NCBI GenBank assembly: GCA_903837525.1
Contig: CAILUU010000005.1
Span: forward strand, 1 to 64,000
Source: an uncultured Bacteroidota bacterium
Lineage (GTDB): Bacteria; Bacteroidota; Bacteroidia; Chitinophagales; Chitinophagaceae
DNA length: 64,000 nt
Direction of reading: 5' to 3'
A program made the translations under genes and the position numbers. The notes under the pieces are model-generated. The model was not told where the DNA came from and searched no databases. It saw nothing but the letters and a program-made list of their open reading frames with translations. Of this stretch, positions 1 to 9,761 are shown one piece after another. Within the stretch, counting starts at the first letter, position 1. Each line of letters opens with the position of its first letter.

Positions 1-1
1 A

Positions 2-241
2 GATAGTGTACGGTTTATTGGCCTTAAAAATGGAGATACGCTTTATACGGATGAATTATTTTGGGATAGAAATAGGCCAACTTATCAATTTTATACCGAT
101 AAGGCCACTGTTATTAAAACTAAGAAAGAAATTATAAACAGTATTGGCTTTGAAGTAAATCAAAATTTTACGGACAAATGGTTTAAGAATACCACCAATA
201 GTTATTTTAGAGTGCCTACCACTAGTTTTCCAGCGTATTAA
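2..241 (+). CDS. lptC: LptC-like LPS export protein, C-terminal fragment
   Basis: The reading frame is open from the left edge and gives the last 79 residues before TAA at 239. It contains GDTLYTDELFWD and YTDKATVIKTKKEIINSIGF, the pattern of the C-terminal part of LptC, the bitopic periplasmic protein of the Lpt lipopolysaccharide-export bridge. In Bacteroidota LptC this segment alternates beta strands with 'tdel.wd...y.yTdk.v.i.t...ii.g.Gfe.nqdft'. The N-terminal anchor lies outside the window. The call rests on motif memory, not a search; another OstA-like protein is the main alternative. Confidence 0.7.
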   Translation, partial: DSVRFIGLKNGDTLYTDELFWDRNRPTYQFYTDKATVIKTKKEIINSIGFEVNQNFTDKWFKNTTNSYFRVPTTSFPAY

Positions 242-329
242 TTTTACCTTAAAGTTACTTTTTCCCAAAAAATACTGCCATATATTTTCGTACATTTATA
301 TTCTTTTATAATCTTAATTTTTAACTAAA

Positions 330-1319
330 ATGCAATATCGCCGTCTCGGAAAATCAGGCTTACAAGTAAGTGTACTATCATTTGGAAGCTGGGTAAGTTT
401 TAGCAAACAAATAAATGATAAAGTTGCCGATGAATTAATGGGCATCGCCTACGATAAAGGCATTAACTTTTTTGATAATGCCGAAGTATATGCGCTGGGC
501 GAAAGTGAAAAAATGATGGGCAGAGTGTTAAAAAAGAAAAAATGGGATCGTACATCATACACTGTTAGTAGTAAAGTATTTTGGGGTTGGCGTGGAAAAG
601 AAAATAAGCCCAACCAATTGGGACTAAGCAGAAAACATGTAATAGAAGCATGTAACGAAGCTTTGCAACGCTTAGGCGTTGATTATTTAGATATGTATTT
701 TTGTCATAGACCTGATAAAAACACACCTATAGAAGAAACCGTATTAGCTATGAATCACTTAATACAACAAGGCAAAGTATTGTATTGGGGTACAAGTGAG
801 TGGAGCGGTGTAGAAATTATGGAAGCTCATCGTATTGCAGAAAAATTTAGATTAATTGGCCCTACTATGGAGCAGCCGCAATACAATATGTTTGAAAGAG
901 AAAAGCTTGATAAAGAATATTTAGATATTTTCAGAACGGTGGGTATGGGTACCACCATTTGGAGTCCCCTAGCAAGTGGTTTACTAAGCGGTAAATATAA
1001 TGATGGCATACCAAAGGGCAGCCGTTTTGCTTTAGAAGGTTTTGATTGGTTAAAAGATAGATGGGTTATGGACGATAAAGTTAAAAAAGTTAAAAAATTA
1101 ACTGAGTTAGCTGCTAAACTTGGCGAAACTACTGCTGCCATTAGCATTGCATGGTGTATTAAAAACCCAAATGTAAGTACAGCAATTTTAGGCGCTACAA
1201 AAAAAACACAATTATTAGCTAATTTAAAAGCTATTGAAGTAGTAGAAAAACTAACGCCAGATGTGATGGAAAAAATTGAAAAGATTATGAGTAATAAACC
1301 AGTATTACCCGATTATTAA
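330..1319 (+). CDS. Aldo/keto reductase, potassium-channel beta-subunit (AKR6-like) type
   Basis: This 329-residue protein is an NAD(P)H-dependent oxidoreductase with a full-length TIM barrel. The catalytic tetrad of the aldo/keto reductase family is present: D49 and Y54 in FFDNAEVY, K82 in VSSKV and H126 in YFCHRPD. The GTSEWSG segment and the late SIAWCIKNPNVSTAILGA segment fit the AKR6/YghZ group. It is probably cytoplasmic and reduces aldehydes or methylglyoxal-like carbonyls; the substrate is unknown. It heads a same-strand run with an ArsC-like gene (13 nt gap), an OsmC gene and an SDR, suggesting a redox or detoxification unit. Confidence 0.92.
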   Translation: MQYRRLGKSGLQVSVLSFGSWVSFSKQINDKVADELMGIAYDKGINFFDNAEVYALGESEKMMGRVLKKKKWDRTSYTVSSKVFWGWRGKENKPNQLGLSRKHVIEACNEALQRLGVDYLDMYFCHRPDKNTPIEETVLAMNHLIQQGKVLYWGTSEWSGVEIMEAHRIAEKFRLIGPTMEQPQYNMFEREKLDKEYLDIFRTVGMGTTIWSPLASGLLSGKYNDGIPKGSRFALEGFDWLKDRWVMDDKVKKVKKLTELAAKLGETTAAISIAWCIKNPNVSTAILGATKKTQLLANLKAIEVVEKLTPDVMEKIEKIMSNKPVLPDY

Positions 1320-1332
1320 TTGCCTTAATTAC

Positions 1333-1686
1333 ATGAAAGAAATAATTTTATACGGAATACCTAATTGTGATGCTACAAAAAAAGCAATAGATTGGTTAAA
1401 TAAAAATAAGAGTATTTTTATTTTTCATAATTATAAACAACTAGGTATTACTAAAGAAAAATTAATAGCATGGAATGCTAAAGTAGGTTGGGATAGTTTT
1501 TTTAACAAACGCAGCACCTCCTGGAGAGCGTTGACAAAAGAAGAACAGGATACTATAAAAAATTTATCCGCTGCCATAAAAATAATGCAGGAAAACAACA
1601 GTATAATAAAACGTCCTATAATTGAATACAAAAATGGTTTAATTATTGGCTTTAATGAAATTGATTACAAAAGGGCTTTTTTATAA
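1333..1686 (+). CDS. Spx/ArsC-family protein (YffB-like)
   Basis: The 117-residue protein has the thioredoxin-fold ArsC/Spx signature: an N-terminal beta strand, then IPNCDATKKAIDWL with a single cysteine (C12), then a helix and KRPIIEYKNGLIIGF near the C-terminus, the Arg-Pro element conserved in arsenate-reductase relatives. YffB-type members have NCDT at the active loop; here it is NCDA. Family members include arsenate reductases and Spx regulators, but a single-Cys YffB type has no settled function. It lies 13 nt after the aldo/keto reductase and is probably co-transcribed with it. Confidence 0.85.
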   Translation: MKEIILYGIPNCDATKKAIDWLNKNKSIFIFHNYKQLGITKEKLIAWNAKVGWDSFFNKRSTSWRALTKEEQDTIKNLSAAIKIMQENNSIIKRPIIEYKNGLIIGFNEIDYKRAFL

Positions 1687-1747
1687 AATCATAAACCCAA
1701 ATCGCTAATATAAAGCCGCTTTAGGGGTTTGGGGAAACTTTTTAATT

Positions 1748-2158
1748 ATGGAACGTAACGCAACAGCAGTTTGGAACGGCACAGGTAAAGAAGGTACTGG
1801 CCATTTAACCACACAAAGTAATTTCCTTAGCAAAGCGCCCTATTCATTTGGTAGTCGTTTTAACGATGCTACAGGCACTAACCCAGAGGAGCTAGTGGCC
1901 GCTGCACATGCAGGGTGCTTTACCATGAAATTAAGTTTTGTATTAACCGCCGCTGGTTTTACTGCAACCGAACTTGAAACCACATGTACTATTACTTTAG
2001 AAGATGGTGCAATTATTTCATCTCATCTTACCTTAAAAGCAACCATCCCAATTATTAACAAAGAGCAATTTGATGCTGCTATTGCCGATGCAAAAACAAA
2101 TTGCCCAATATCTAAATTGTATAATACAACTATTACTTGCGAAGCTTTATTAATGTAA
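1748..2158 (+). CDS. OsmC-family peroxiredoxin
   Basis: The 136-residue protein is a thiol-dependent peroxidase of the OsmC/Ohr superfamily. The two redox cysteines are C57 in AAAHAGCFTMKLS and C119 in TNCPISKLY, and the GTNPEELVAAAHA segment is the hallmark of the central helix. The length matches classic OsmC (about 140 residues). It removes organic hydroperoxides in the cytoplasm. It sits 61 nt after the ArsC-like gene and 30 nt before an SDR, consistent with a stress-response cluster. Confidence 0.93.
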   Translation: MERNATAVWNGTGKEGTGHLTTQSNFLSKAPYSFGSRFNDATGTNPEELVAAAHAGCFTMKLSFVLTAAGFTATELETTCTITLEDGAIISSHLTLKATIPIINKEQFDAAIADAKTNCPISKLYNTTITCEALLM

Positions 2159-2188
2159 ATGAATAATATTTTAATTTAAACAACTAAC

Positions 2189-3007
2189 ATGTCATTTAAA
2201 AACAAAACCGTTTTAATTACTGGTGCTTCGAGAGGTATTGGAAAAGCCATTGGCTTAAAACTTGCTGCCGAAGGTGCAAACATTGTAATTGCTAGTAAGA
2301 GTATAGAAGAAAATCCTAAACTTGGGGGCACCATTTTTAGTGCTGCTACCGAAATGGAAGCTGCTGGCGGAAATGCTTTGGCTGTTCAGTGTGATATTCG
2401 TTTTGAAGATCAAATAGATAATGTTGTACAACAAGCTGCTGACAAATTTGGTGGTATAGATATTTTAATTAATAACGCTAGTGCCATTAATCTTTTACCA
2501 ACCGAGCAAACAGAACCTAAACGTTTTGATTTAATGTATGATATTAATGTACGTGGTACATTTATGATGAGTAGGGCTTGTATTCCGTATTTAAAAAAAG
2601 GAACAAATGCACATATTCTAAATTTATCTCCACCAATTAATATGGATTTAAAATGGTTTCAAAAACATTTAGCCTACACTATTAGTAAATATAATATGAG
2701 TATGATTGCTTTAGGTTTATCGGCTGAGTTAAAACAATACAATATTGCAGCAAATGCACTTTGGCCAAAAACAACTATTGCTACTGCTGCAGTAAATAAT
2801 TTATTAGGGGGCGAAATGTTAATGAAAATGAGCCGTACGGTAGATATTATTGCGGATGCTGCCTATTCTATTTTAAATAAACCTAGTACACAATGTACAG
2901 GCAATACCTTTATTGATGAAGATGTGTTAGCCGCAGAAGGAATAACAGATTTAAGTAAATACTCCGTAGTCCCTGGTGCTACTTTATACAACGATTTATT
3001 TGTATAG
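2189..3007 (+). CDS. Short-chain dehydrogenase/reductase, HSDL2-like
   Basis: This is a 272-residue classical SDR. The cofactor loop TGASRGIG is at residues 11-18, the NNAS motif at 95-98, the catalytic serine at S147 (NLSPP) and the Y-x-x-x-K pair at Y163/K167 (YTISK). The long insertion after the second strand and the NLSPP / YTISK / ALWPKT pattern resemble hydroxysteroid dehydrogenase-like protein 2 and bacterial relatives of unknown substrate. It is the last gene of the run that begins at 330; a strong hairpin follows at 3058. Confidence 0.9.
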   Translation: MSFKNKTVLITGASRGIGKAIGLKLAAEGANIVIASKSIEENPKLGGTIFSAATEMEAAGGNALAVQCDIRFEDQIDNVVQQAADKFGGIDILINNASAINLLPTEQTEPKRFDLMYDINVRGTFMMSRACIPYLKKGTNAHILNLSPPINMDLKWFQKHLAYTISKYNMSMIALGLSAELKQYNIAANALWPKTTIATAAVNNLLGGEMLMKMSRTVDIIADAAYSILNKPSTQCTGNTFIDEDVLAAEGITDLSKYSVVPGATLYNDLFV

Positions 3008-3057
3008 TTTTTAATAAAAAATTATACTCATTTATACTGCCAACTTATAATAAAAAC

Positions 3058-3087
3058 AAAAGGGCTTGAATTTCTTCAAGCCCTTTT
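3058..3087. terminator. Bidirectional terminator between SDR and DPP IV genes
   Basis: A perfect 13-bp stem (3058-3070 pairs with 3075-3087) with a 4-nt loop. It carries A-runs on the left and T-runs on the right, so it can end transcripts from both convergent genes. Confidence 0.9.
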
Positions 3088-3103
3088 GTAATATCTCTAC
3101 TAT

Positions 3104-5260
3104 TTATTTTATCATTTGCTTAGGCACTTCTTTACCTAGCAAGTGCTTATAAATAAATTGCGTTTTTAAGTTTTGAAAATGCAATCCTTTATTACCTCCC
3201 CAACCGTGTCTGCCAGTTGGGTAAACCATAAATTCAAAATCTTTTTTAGCATCTTGTAATTTTGCAATTAGCTGTAAACTATTTTGTAAGTGTACATTTT
3301 CATCAATCTCCCCATGTACAATTTGTAAAAATCCTTTGTATTGGTTTACATAGTTCATTACATTACCTGTTTTATAACCCTCTGCATTATTAGTTAGGGT
3401 ACCCATAAATTTTTCGGTATAATGACTATCGTATAAACTCCAATCGGTTACGCTGCCCCCTGCCATACCATGTGTAAATACATCGCTATATTTTGTAAGT
3501 GCCAAGCAACTCATATAACCTCCATAGCTAAAACCAGTAATACAAATCTTTTTTGCATCGGCACTACCATTTGCTACTAACCATTTTACCATGGTTGCAT
3601 AATCCTTCAACTCCCAATCGCCTAAATTATGGTACATATAATTTACACCTTCTTTACCAAAATGCCCGCTAGCGCGGTGATCCATCGCTACTTGTATTAA
3701 CCCCTCTTTAGCATACCATTGTTGGTTTCCCCCAAGTGTAAAACCTTCGTTTACTGTGCCAGCATTTGGTCCACCATAAATACTAATTAAAACAGGATAC
3801 TTTTTACCTGCTTCCATCGTTAGTGGCCAAGTAATTTTCATGGGCAAATCGTACAAATCATCATCACTTTTTACTCTAATAATTTCGGTTTTCGCTACGT
3901 TGTAATTATCATACTCAGCACCTTTGGCATTTCCTAGTTCTTTTATAATTTTTCCATTATTATTTACTAACGTCATTTTATTGGGGGTAGATGAATTGCC
4001 GTAGGTTGTAATAAAGTATTCGCTGTTTGGAGATGTATTGATAAAATTATGATTAAAATTTCCGAAAGTTAATCGTTGTAATTTTTTTCCATTTAAATTG
4101 ACTTTATAGTAATCTCTTGTAGCAGAATTTTCTTTACTACGTGCAGTAAAATAAACTATACTATTTTTTTCATCTACATAATTTACATCTGTTATAGTAA
4201 ACTTGCCTTCTGTTATTGCATTAATTCTTTTTCCATCCATACCATGATAGTATATATGCTTCCAACCAGTAGCATCACTTAATAAAATAAACCCTTTTCC
4301 ATTTTTTAAAAACTGTATTCTATCATTATCATCTAAATCAATCCATGTTTTTTGCGTTTCGGTATAAAATTCTTTCTTACCACCTGTTGTTGGGTTTACT
4401 TCGTATATAATTAAATTATTTTGTAATCGATTAATCCATTGTACCAATAACGTATTTCCATCTGGTTTCCAGTAAGGCATACCAAAATATTGATCATCTT
4501 TTTCATTAAAATCTGCCCAAGTTGTAGTTCCCCCATCTGGCGAAACCATACCTACTTTTACCTCGGGGTTTTTATCACCAACTTTGGGGTAGCGTAGGCT
4601 TTCCATTTTGCCGTGTTGCCCATCTGCATTGGTTATAGTAAATAATGGGACTTCTGTATCATCGCTACGGAAGTAAGCAATATTTTTACTATTGGGGCTC
4701 CACCAAAAACTTTTATATTGACTTGGTCTGCCTAAAATTTCTTCAAAATAAACCCAACTAGCATAACCGTTTAAAATTAGTTCGCTACCATCGGTTGTAA
4801 GTTTTGTTTCTTTTTTTGTGGTAAGGTTTACGGTGTATAAATTATTATTTTTTGTATACGCCACATAATTACCGTCGGGGCTAAGGGTGGGGTTTACTTC
4901 TTTGTCTTTATCGTTTGTTAATTGTTCATCGCCAATACCTTTACGAACATATAAATCATTTTGCTTTGTAATTATCTCTGGCTTCATTACTATATTTCCT
5001 TTATTCGCCACAGGGTTTGTATAGTCTATTTCTTTCCCCGTTTTACAATCCAGCAAAAAGCTTTTACCCTCTCTACGTATTACCACATGGCTTTCATCTA
5101 CCCAAGGGCCGGCGCTTGGTAAGGCTTGTGTAATACCTTTGAAATTTGCTTTAAGATACTGTTCATCTGTTAATTCTTTTTTTTGGGCCTGAGAAATAAG
5201 GGATAAAATTGTGAGTGCACTCAATGCAATTCCTTTTTTTACAATAGCTATCATATGCAA
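3104..5260 (-). CDS. Dipeptidyl peptidase IV (S9B family)
   Basis: The 718-residue protein is a secreted serine exopeptidase that removes X-Pro or X-Ala dipeptides. An N-terminal signal peptide ends near SLISQAQ. A beta-propeller with repeated WSPN / YVAYT blades follows and contains the DPP IV double-glutamate motif (YFEEILG) that binds the substrate N-terminus. The C-terminal hydrolase domain has S578 in GFSYGGY, D653 in HGEIDEN and H685 in GRHGWGG. Two Met codons (5260 and 5254) are possible starts. It is probably periplasmic or surface exposed and supports peptide use. Confidence 0.95.
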   Translation of the reverse strand: MHMIAIVKKGIALSALTILSLISQAQKKELTDEQYLKANFKGITQALPSAGPWVDESHVVIRREGKSFLLDCKTGKEIDYTNPVANKGNIVMKPEIITKQNDLYVRKGIGDEQLTNDKDKEVNPTLSPDGNYVAYTKNNNLYTVNLTTKKETKLTTDGSELILNGYASWVYFEEILGRPSQYKSFWWSPNSKNIAYFRSDDTEVPLFTITNADGQHGKMESLRYPKVGDKNPEVKVGMVSPDGGTTTWADFNEKDDQYFGMPYWKPDGNTLLVQWINRLQNNLIIYEVNPTTGGKKEFYTETQKTWIDLDDNDRIQFLKNGKGFILLSDATGWKHIYYHGMDGKRINAITEGKFTITDVNYVDEKNSIVYFTARSKENSATRDYYKVNLNGKKLQRLTFGNFNHNFINTSPNSEYFITTYGNSSTPNKMTLVNNNGKIIKELGNAKGAEYDNYNVAKTEIIRVKSDDDLYDLPMKITWPLTMEAGKKYPVLISIYGGPNAGTVNEGFTLGGNQQWYAKEGLIQVAMDHRASGHFGKEGVNYMYHNLGDWELKDYATMVKWLVANGSADAKKICITGFSYGGYMSCLALTKYSDVFTHGMAGGSVTDWSLYDSHYTEKFMGTLTNNAEGYKTGNVMNYVNQYKGFLQIVHGEIDENVHLQNSLQLIAKLQDAKKDFEFMVYPTGRHGWGGNKGLHFQNLKTQFIYKHLLGKEVPKQMIK

Positions 5261-5550
5261 TTTTTTAATTGAATTTACAAGTTAGTTTTTTTAGTGTAAA
5301 AATTGAAAGAGAAATGATGAATGGAAAAAATAATTTATTCCTGCAGAAACTTTCTATAAAGAGTGATGCTTGTATTTTCTGCTATATTGGCACTCTTGTT
5401 ATTTACATAAAAAATAAAGGTTTTTTTTAATTATACAATATAATCCATAGCTCTATGCCTAAATGTCCAAAAAATAACATCAAAAATTAAACTATTTGCT
5501 GTAAATAATGTTATTCCCTCAACATATATATTCTAATTAAAAATATAAAA

Positions 5551-8016
5551 ATGGCTTTAGTTGATTTCTATAAAAAAATAGTAGTATTTAGCATTTTCAG
5601 TCTTAGTATTTTAACTACAACAGCACAAAATAATGGTCGTTTATCTGGTGTTGTGGTAGATAAGCTAACACAAAAAATATTACCCAACGTAAGTGTAAGC
5701 ATAGAAGGTATTGCCAAAGGAGTTATTGCAGATACAAATGGTATTTTTAGAATTACAGGCATCCCCTTAAAAACATATAATATAATTTTTTCGCTGGTGG
5801 GCTATAAAAAGCAAATACTTTTTAATGTAGTTATAAATGCAGGTAACGAAAATAATTTTAATATAGAGCTAGAACAAAGTGGCGGTGCATTAACTGAGGT
5901 ATTGGTAAAAACAAATAAGCGTACTGCAAGAGCAGCTACTTTAGAAACTCCATTAAGTGTGCAACGCTTAACCACCGAAGAAATTAAAAGTAATCCCGGT
6001 GGAAATTTTGATATAAGTAAAGTAATACAAAGCTTACCTGGTGTAGGTGGCGGCGCAGGAGGTGGTGGTTTTAGAAACGATATTATAATACGCGGAGGTG
6101 CACCATCGGAAAATGTTTTTTATTTAGATGGTATAGAAATGCCTGTTATTAATCACTTTCAAACACAAGGAAGTGCAGGAGGGCCACAGGGTATATTAAA
6201 TGTATCTTTTATTGAAGATGTAAAATTATCTAGCTCTGCTTTTGATGCTAGGTACGACAACGCATTAAGTTCAGTTTTTCAATTTAAACAAAAAACAGGT
6301 AACATAAATAAATTGCAGGGTAATATACGTTTAAGTGCTACAGAGCTATCTGGTACGCTTGAAGGTCCGCTATCTAAAGATAAAAAAACAACTTTTTTAG
6401 CTTCGATAAGACGTAGCTATTTACAATTGCTGTTTACCGCAATTGATTTGCCCATACGACCTAGCTACTGGGATTTTCAAACAAAAATTACTCGTCAAAT
6501 TGATAAAAAAACAACCTTATCGTTTATTGGTATTGGAGCAATTGATGACTTTAGGTTTGCAGCAATAAAAAAAGCAACCCCTGAAAAATTGTATATTTTA
6601 AATAGCAATGCCTTTATTAAACAATGGACGTATACTGCAGGTTTATCGTTAAAAAGATTAGTGAAGAATGGTTTTGTAAATATTGCCTTAAGTAGAAATA
6701 CTTTTGATAACGACGTAAATCAATATGAAGATAATACCACACAAATAGAAGCACAAAAAATACTGACTTATAGGAGTAGAGAAACAGAAAATAAATTGCG
6801 TGTAGATATAAACAAAAATATAAACGATTGGAAAATTGCCTACGGTACCGTAGCACAAGTATCGGAATATGATACAAAAACTTTTGCTGTAATTCGTAGA
6901 GAGTTAAAAGATGGTTTTGGCAATATTATACAAAATGCTGTTACTGTAAATTTTACTAGTCCGCTAAACAGCTTTTTACGCTATGGTGCGTTTGCACAAG
7001 TAAGCAAACGATTTTTTAATAGCCGCCTAGGTATTAGTGCAGGCCTACGTAGCGATATGAATACGTTTACCACAACAGGTAATAATGGTTTAAAAACATT
7101 AAGCCCACGTATATCTGCAAGTTATATTTTAGCCGATAAATGGACAGCCAATGCCTCTATAGGGCGATATTTTAAAATAGCCCCTTACACTATTTTAGGC
7201 TTTGCCAATAATGCTAATAATTTAGTAAATAAAAATAGTTTATACCAACGTAGCGATCATTATGTGGCAGGCATAGAGTATTTACCAAACGATGGTTTAC
7301 GTTTTACAGCAGAGGGGTTTTATAAAGATTATGCTAATGTGCCGGTATCTATTAGCAAAGGTATTTCCTTGGCTAACCTTGGTGGCGATTTTAATGTGTT
7401 AGGTAACGAAGCTGTAGTAACCAATGGAAAAGGTAGAGCATATGGCTTTGAATTTTTTGCACAAAAAAAATTAACAAATAAATTTTTTGGCATACTTTCT
7501 TATACATTTTATAGAAGTGAATATGCAGGACTAGATAATAAACTTATAGCAAGTGCTTGGGATAATAGGCATTTATTAACCGTAACATGGGGGTATAAAT
7601 TTCCACGAAATATAGAGCTTGGTTTAAAGTTTCGTTATCAAGGTGGTGCTCTTTATTCTCCGTTTGATGATGTTGCATCGAAAGCTAATTATTTATCGCT
7701 TGGGCAAGGCATAGTAGACTATGCCAGACTAAATACGCAGCGCCTTGGCGGTTTTAATAGTGGTGATGTGCGTATAGATAAAAAATGGAATTTTAAAAAA
7801 ATGACTATTGATTTATTTTTGGATGTTACCAATTGGTACATTGCTAAAAACCCTGCCATACCAACGTATACATTTAGGAGAAATGCAAACAATACAGCTT
7901 TTTTAACAACCAATGGTTTACCTATTAATATGAATGGCAGCAACGCAATACCAATATTATTAAGTAATGATGACCCACAGGTAACACCAACGCTAGGGTT
8001 TATTATAGAGTTTTAA
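5551..8016 (+). CDS. TonB-dependent receptor with CarboxypepD-like domain
   Basis: The 821-residue outer-membrane protein has a signal peptide ending near TTTAQ, a CarboxypepD regulatory-like domain at about 30-115 (GRLSGVVVDKLTQ), a plug domain at about 135-240 with IIRGGAPSENVFYLDG, and a long beta barrel ending in a terminal aromatic residue (GFIIEF). It imports an unidentified ligand using TonB energy. No SusD partner or TonB regulator is adjacent, so the substrate cannot be inferred. It converges on lysS with only 3 nt between stop codons and no terminator hairpin. Confidence 0.93.
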   Translation: MALVDFYKKIVVFSIFSLSILTTTAQNNGRLSGVVVDKLTQKILPNVSVSIEGIAKGVIADTNGIFRITGIPLKTYNIIFSLVGYKKQILFNVVINAGNENNFNIELEQSGGALTEVLVKTNKRTARAATLETPLSVQRLTTEEIKSNPGGNFDISKVIQSLPGVGGGAGGGGFRNDIIIRGGAPSENVFYLDGIEMPVINHFQTQGSAGGPQGILNVSFIEDVKLSSSAFDARYDNALSSVFQFKQKTGNINKLQGNIRLSATELSGTLEGPLSKDKKTTFLASIRRSYLQLLFTAIDLPIRPSYWDFQTKITRQIDKKTTLSFIGIGAIDDFRFAAIKKATPEKLYILNSNAFIKQWTYTAGLSLKRLVKNGFVNIALSRNTFDNDVNQYEDNTTQIEAQKILTYRSRETENKLRVDINKNINDWKIAYGTVAQVSEYDTKTFAVIRRELKDGFGNIIQNAVTVNFTSPLNSFLRYGAFAQVSKRFFNSRLGISAGLRSDMNTFTTTGNNGLKTLSPRISASYILADKWTANASIGRYFKIAPYTILGFANNANNLVNKNSLYQRSDHYVAGIEYLPNDGLRFTAEGFYKDYANVPVSISKGISLANLGGDFNVLGNEAVVTNGKGRAYGFEFFAQKKLTNKFFGILSYTFYRSEYAGLDNKLIASAWDNRHLLTVTWGYKFPRNIELGLKFRYQGGALYSPFDDVASKANYLSLGQGIVDYARLNTQRLGGFNSGDVRIDKKWNFKKMTIDLFLDVTNWYIAKNPAIPTYTFRRNANNTAFLTTNGLPINMNGSNAIPILLSNDDPQVTPTLGFIIEF

Positions 8017-8019
8017 AGA

Positions 8020-9543
8020 TTATTCCACATTCTCTGGCCTCATCATTGGAAAAAACAATACATCTTGTATGCTGTGTTGATTGGTTAACAGCATTGCAAT
8101 TCTATCTATACCAAAGCCAATACCACTGGTTGGTGGCATACCATATTCTAAGGCACGTAAAAAATCATGGTCAATAAACATAGCTTCATCATCGCCACGT
8201 TCCATTAGTTTTACCTGTTCCTCAAAACGCTCCCGCTGCTCAATGGGGTCGTTAAGCTCACTGTAGGCATTAGCAATTTCTTTACCATTACACATTAGCT
8301 CAAAACGCTCTACCAGCCCAGCTTTACTGCGGTGTTTTTTAGTTAGTGGGCTCATTTCTACTGGGTAATCAGTAATAAACGTAGGCTGTATATAATTGCC
8401 TTCGCATTTGCTGCCAAAAATTTCGTCAATTAATTTTCCTTTACCCCATTTTTCATCTGCATGTATTTTTAATTCCATGCACACCTTACGTATACCATCT
8501 TCATTCATTTGGCTAATATCAAACCCTGTAAATTCTTTAATACTATCATACATGGTTATACGCTTATAAGGCGCTTTAAAATCTATTTCTTTATCGCCTA
8601 CTATTACTTTGGAAACTCCGTTGGTTGCAATGGCTGCCTTTTCTAACATTTGCTCAGTGGTGTCCATCATCCACTCATAATCTTTATAGGCCGCATAAAA
8701 CTCTAGTACCGTAAACTCTGGGTTATGGGTTCTATCCATTCCTTCGTTTCTAAAATTTCGGCTAAACTCATACACAAAATCAAAGCCGCCTACAATTAAT
8801 CTTTTTAAATACAACTCATTAGCAATACGCATATACATAGGCACATCCAACGCATTATGGTGTGTGCTAAACGGCCTTGCGGCTGCACCCCCAGGTATAC
8901 TCTGCAATACAGGCGTATCAACTTCTAACGCCCCACGTTCGTTTAAAAACTCACGTATAGCATTTACCATTTTACTACGTTTTATAAAGGTTTCTTTTAC
9001 ACTTGGGTTTACAATTAAATCGGCATAGCGTTGGCGGTACCTAAATTCAGGATCCGTTACTTCGTCAAAGGCTTCTCCATCTTTTTCTTTAACTATAGGT
9101 AAAGGGCGTAGTGCTTTTGTAAGAATGGTGAACTCCTTTGCATGTATGGATGTTTCGCCGGTTTTAGTGGTAAACACATATCCTTTTATGCCAATAATAT
9201 CCCCAATATCAATTAATTTTTTCCAAACAGTTTGGTACATTGTTTTATCCTCGCCTGGACAAATATCATCTTGCTTAATATAAAATTGAATTTTGCCTAC
9301 TGCATCTTGCAACACAGCAAAGTTTGCTTTTCCCATATCTCTAACACCCATTACTCTTCCAGCAATGCATACATCGTCAAAGTCAGCTTTGTTTTCATCG
9401 CCTTTATAATTTTCTTTTATATAAGTAGAGGTTGTGTTTACTGGATACAGTGCTGCAGGATATGCATCAATACCTAATTTTTTAAGTTCGTCTAATTTTT
9501 CTCTTCTAATTATTTCTTGCTCAGATAAATGCTGTGTACTCAT
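8020..9543 (-). CDS. lysS: Lysyl-tRNA synthetase, class II
   Basis: The 507-residue enzyme charges tRNA-Lys. It has an N-terminal OB-fold anticodon-binding domain (about 60-160) and a class II core with motif 2 (FRNEGMDRTHNPEF) and motif 3 (GFGIDRIAMLLTN). Length and order match bacterial LysS. A promoter with both -33 and -7 elements lies 38-68 nt upstream of the start, so the gene is probably its own transcription unit. Confidence 0.98.
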   Translation of the reverse strand: MSTQHLSEQEIIRREKLDELKKLGIDAYPAALYPVNTTSTYIKENYKGDENKADFDDVCIAGRVMGVRDMGKANFAVLQDAVGKIQFYIKQDDICPGEDKTMYQTVWKKLIDIGDIIGIKGYVFTTKTGETSIHAKEFTILTKALRPLPIVKEKDGEAFDEVTDPEFRYRQRYADLIVNPSVKETFIKRSKMVNAIREFLNERGALEVDTPVLQSIPGGAAARPFSTHHNALDVPMYMRIANELYLKRLIVGGFDFVYEFSRNFRNEGMDRTHNPEFTVLEFYAAYKDYEWMMDTTEQMLEKAAIATNGVSKVIVGDKEIDFKAPYKRITMYDSIKEFTGFDISQMNEDGIRKVCMELKIHADEKWGKGKLIDEIFGSKCEGNYIQPTFITDYPVEMSPLTKKHRSKAGLVERFELMCNGKEIANAYSELNDPIEQRERFEEQVKLMERGDDEAMFIDHDFLRALEYGMPPTSGIGFGIDRIAMLLTNQHSIQDVLFFPMMRPENVE

Positions 9544-9581
9544 AAAATCTATTAATTATTAAGTTAGTAACTCCCCGTTAG

Positions 9582-9611
9582 CAAAGATACTTTTTGAAAC
9601 CCAATGTTCAA
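9582..9611 (-). promoter_or_regulatory. lysS promoter
   Basis: On the minus strand the -7 element TATCTTTG (9589-9582) matches the Bacteroidota TAnnTTTG consensus exactly, and a TTG (9611-9609) lies 19 nt upstream of it, a suitable -33 spacing. Confidence 0.75.
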
Positions 9612-9674
9612 TAACTTAGTCTGAGTACTAGAGTTTGGCAAGAAACTTGTTTACCTTTAAAACAAACAACTAAA

Positions 9675-9752
9675 ATGAAAAAAATATTTATACTAATTTT
9701 TATATTGACTTTATTTAGTGGCTGCGCTGCATTGAAAAAAGTTTTTGAGTAA
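9675..9752 (+). CDS. Small 25-residue lipoprotein-like peptide
   Basis: A short ORF encodes a Lys-Lys start, a hydrophobic stretch and a lipobox-like LFSGC, followed by only eight residues ending in KKVFE. This layout resembles entericidin-type small lipoproteins. A near-consensus -7 element (TACCTTTA) sits about 20 nt upstream. It lies alone between lysS and a convergent flavin reductase gene. The function is unknown; the chance that it is a random ORF is real because of its size. Confidence 0.4.
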   Translation: MKKIFILIFILTLFSGCAALKKVFE

Positions 9753-9761
9753 AAGTGTTAG

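Noticed and set aside
1692..1740. A hairpin between the ArsC-like and OsmC genes as a terminator
   Set aside because: Pairing is short and interrupted, and there is no T-run suited to termination within an apparent operon.
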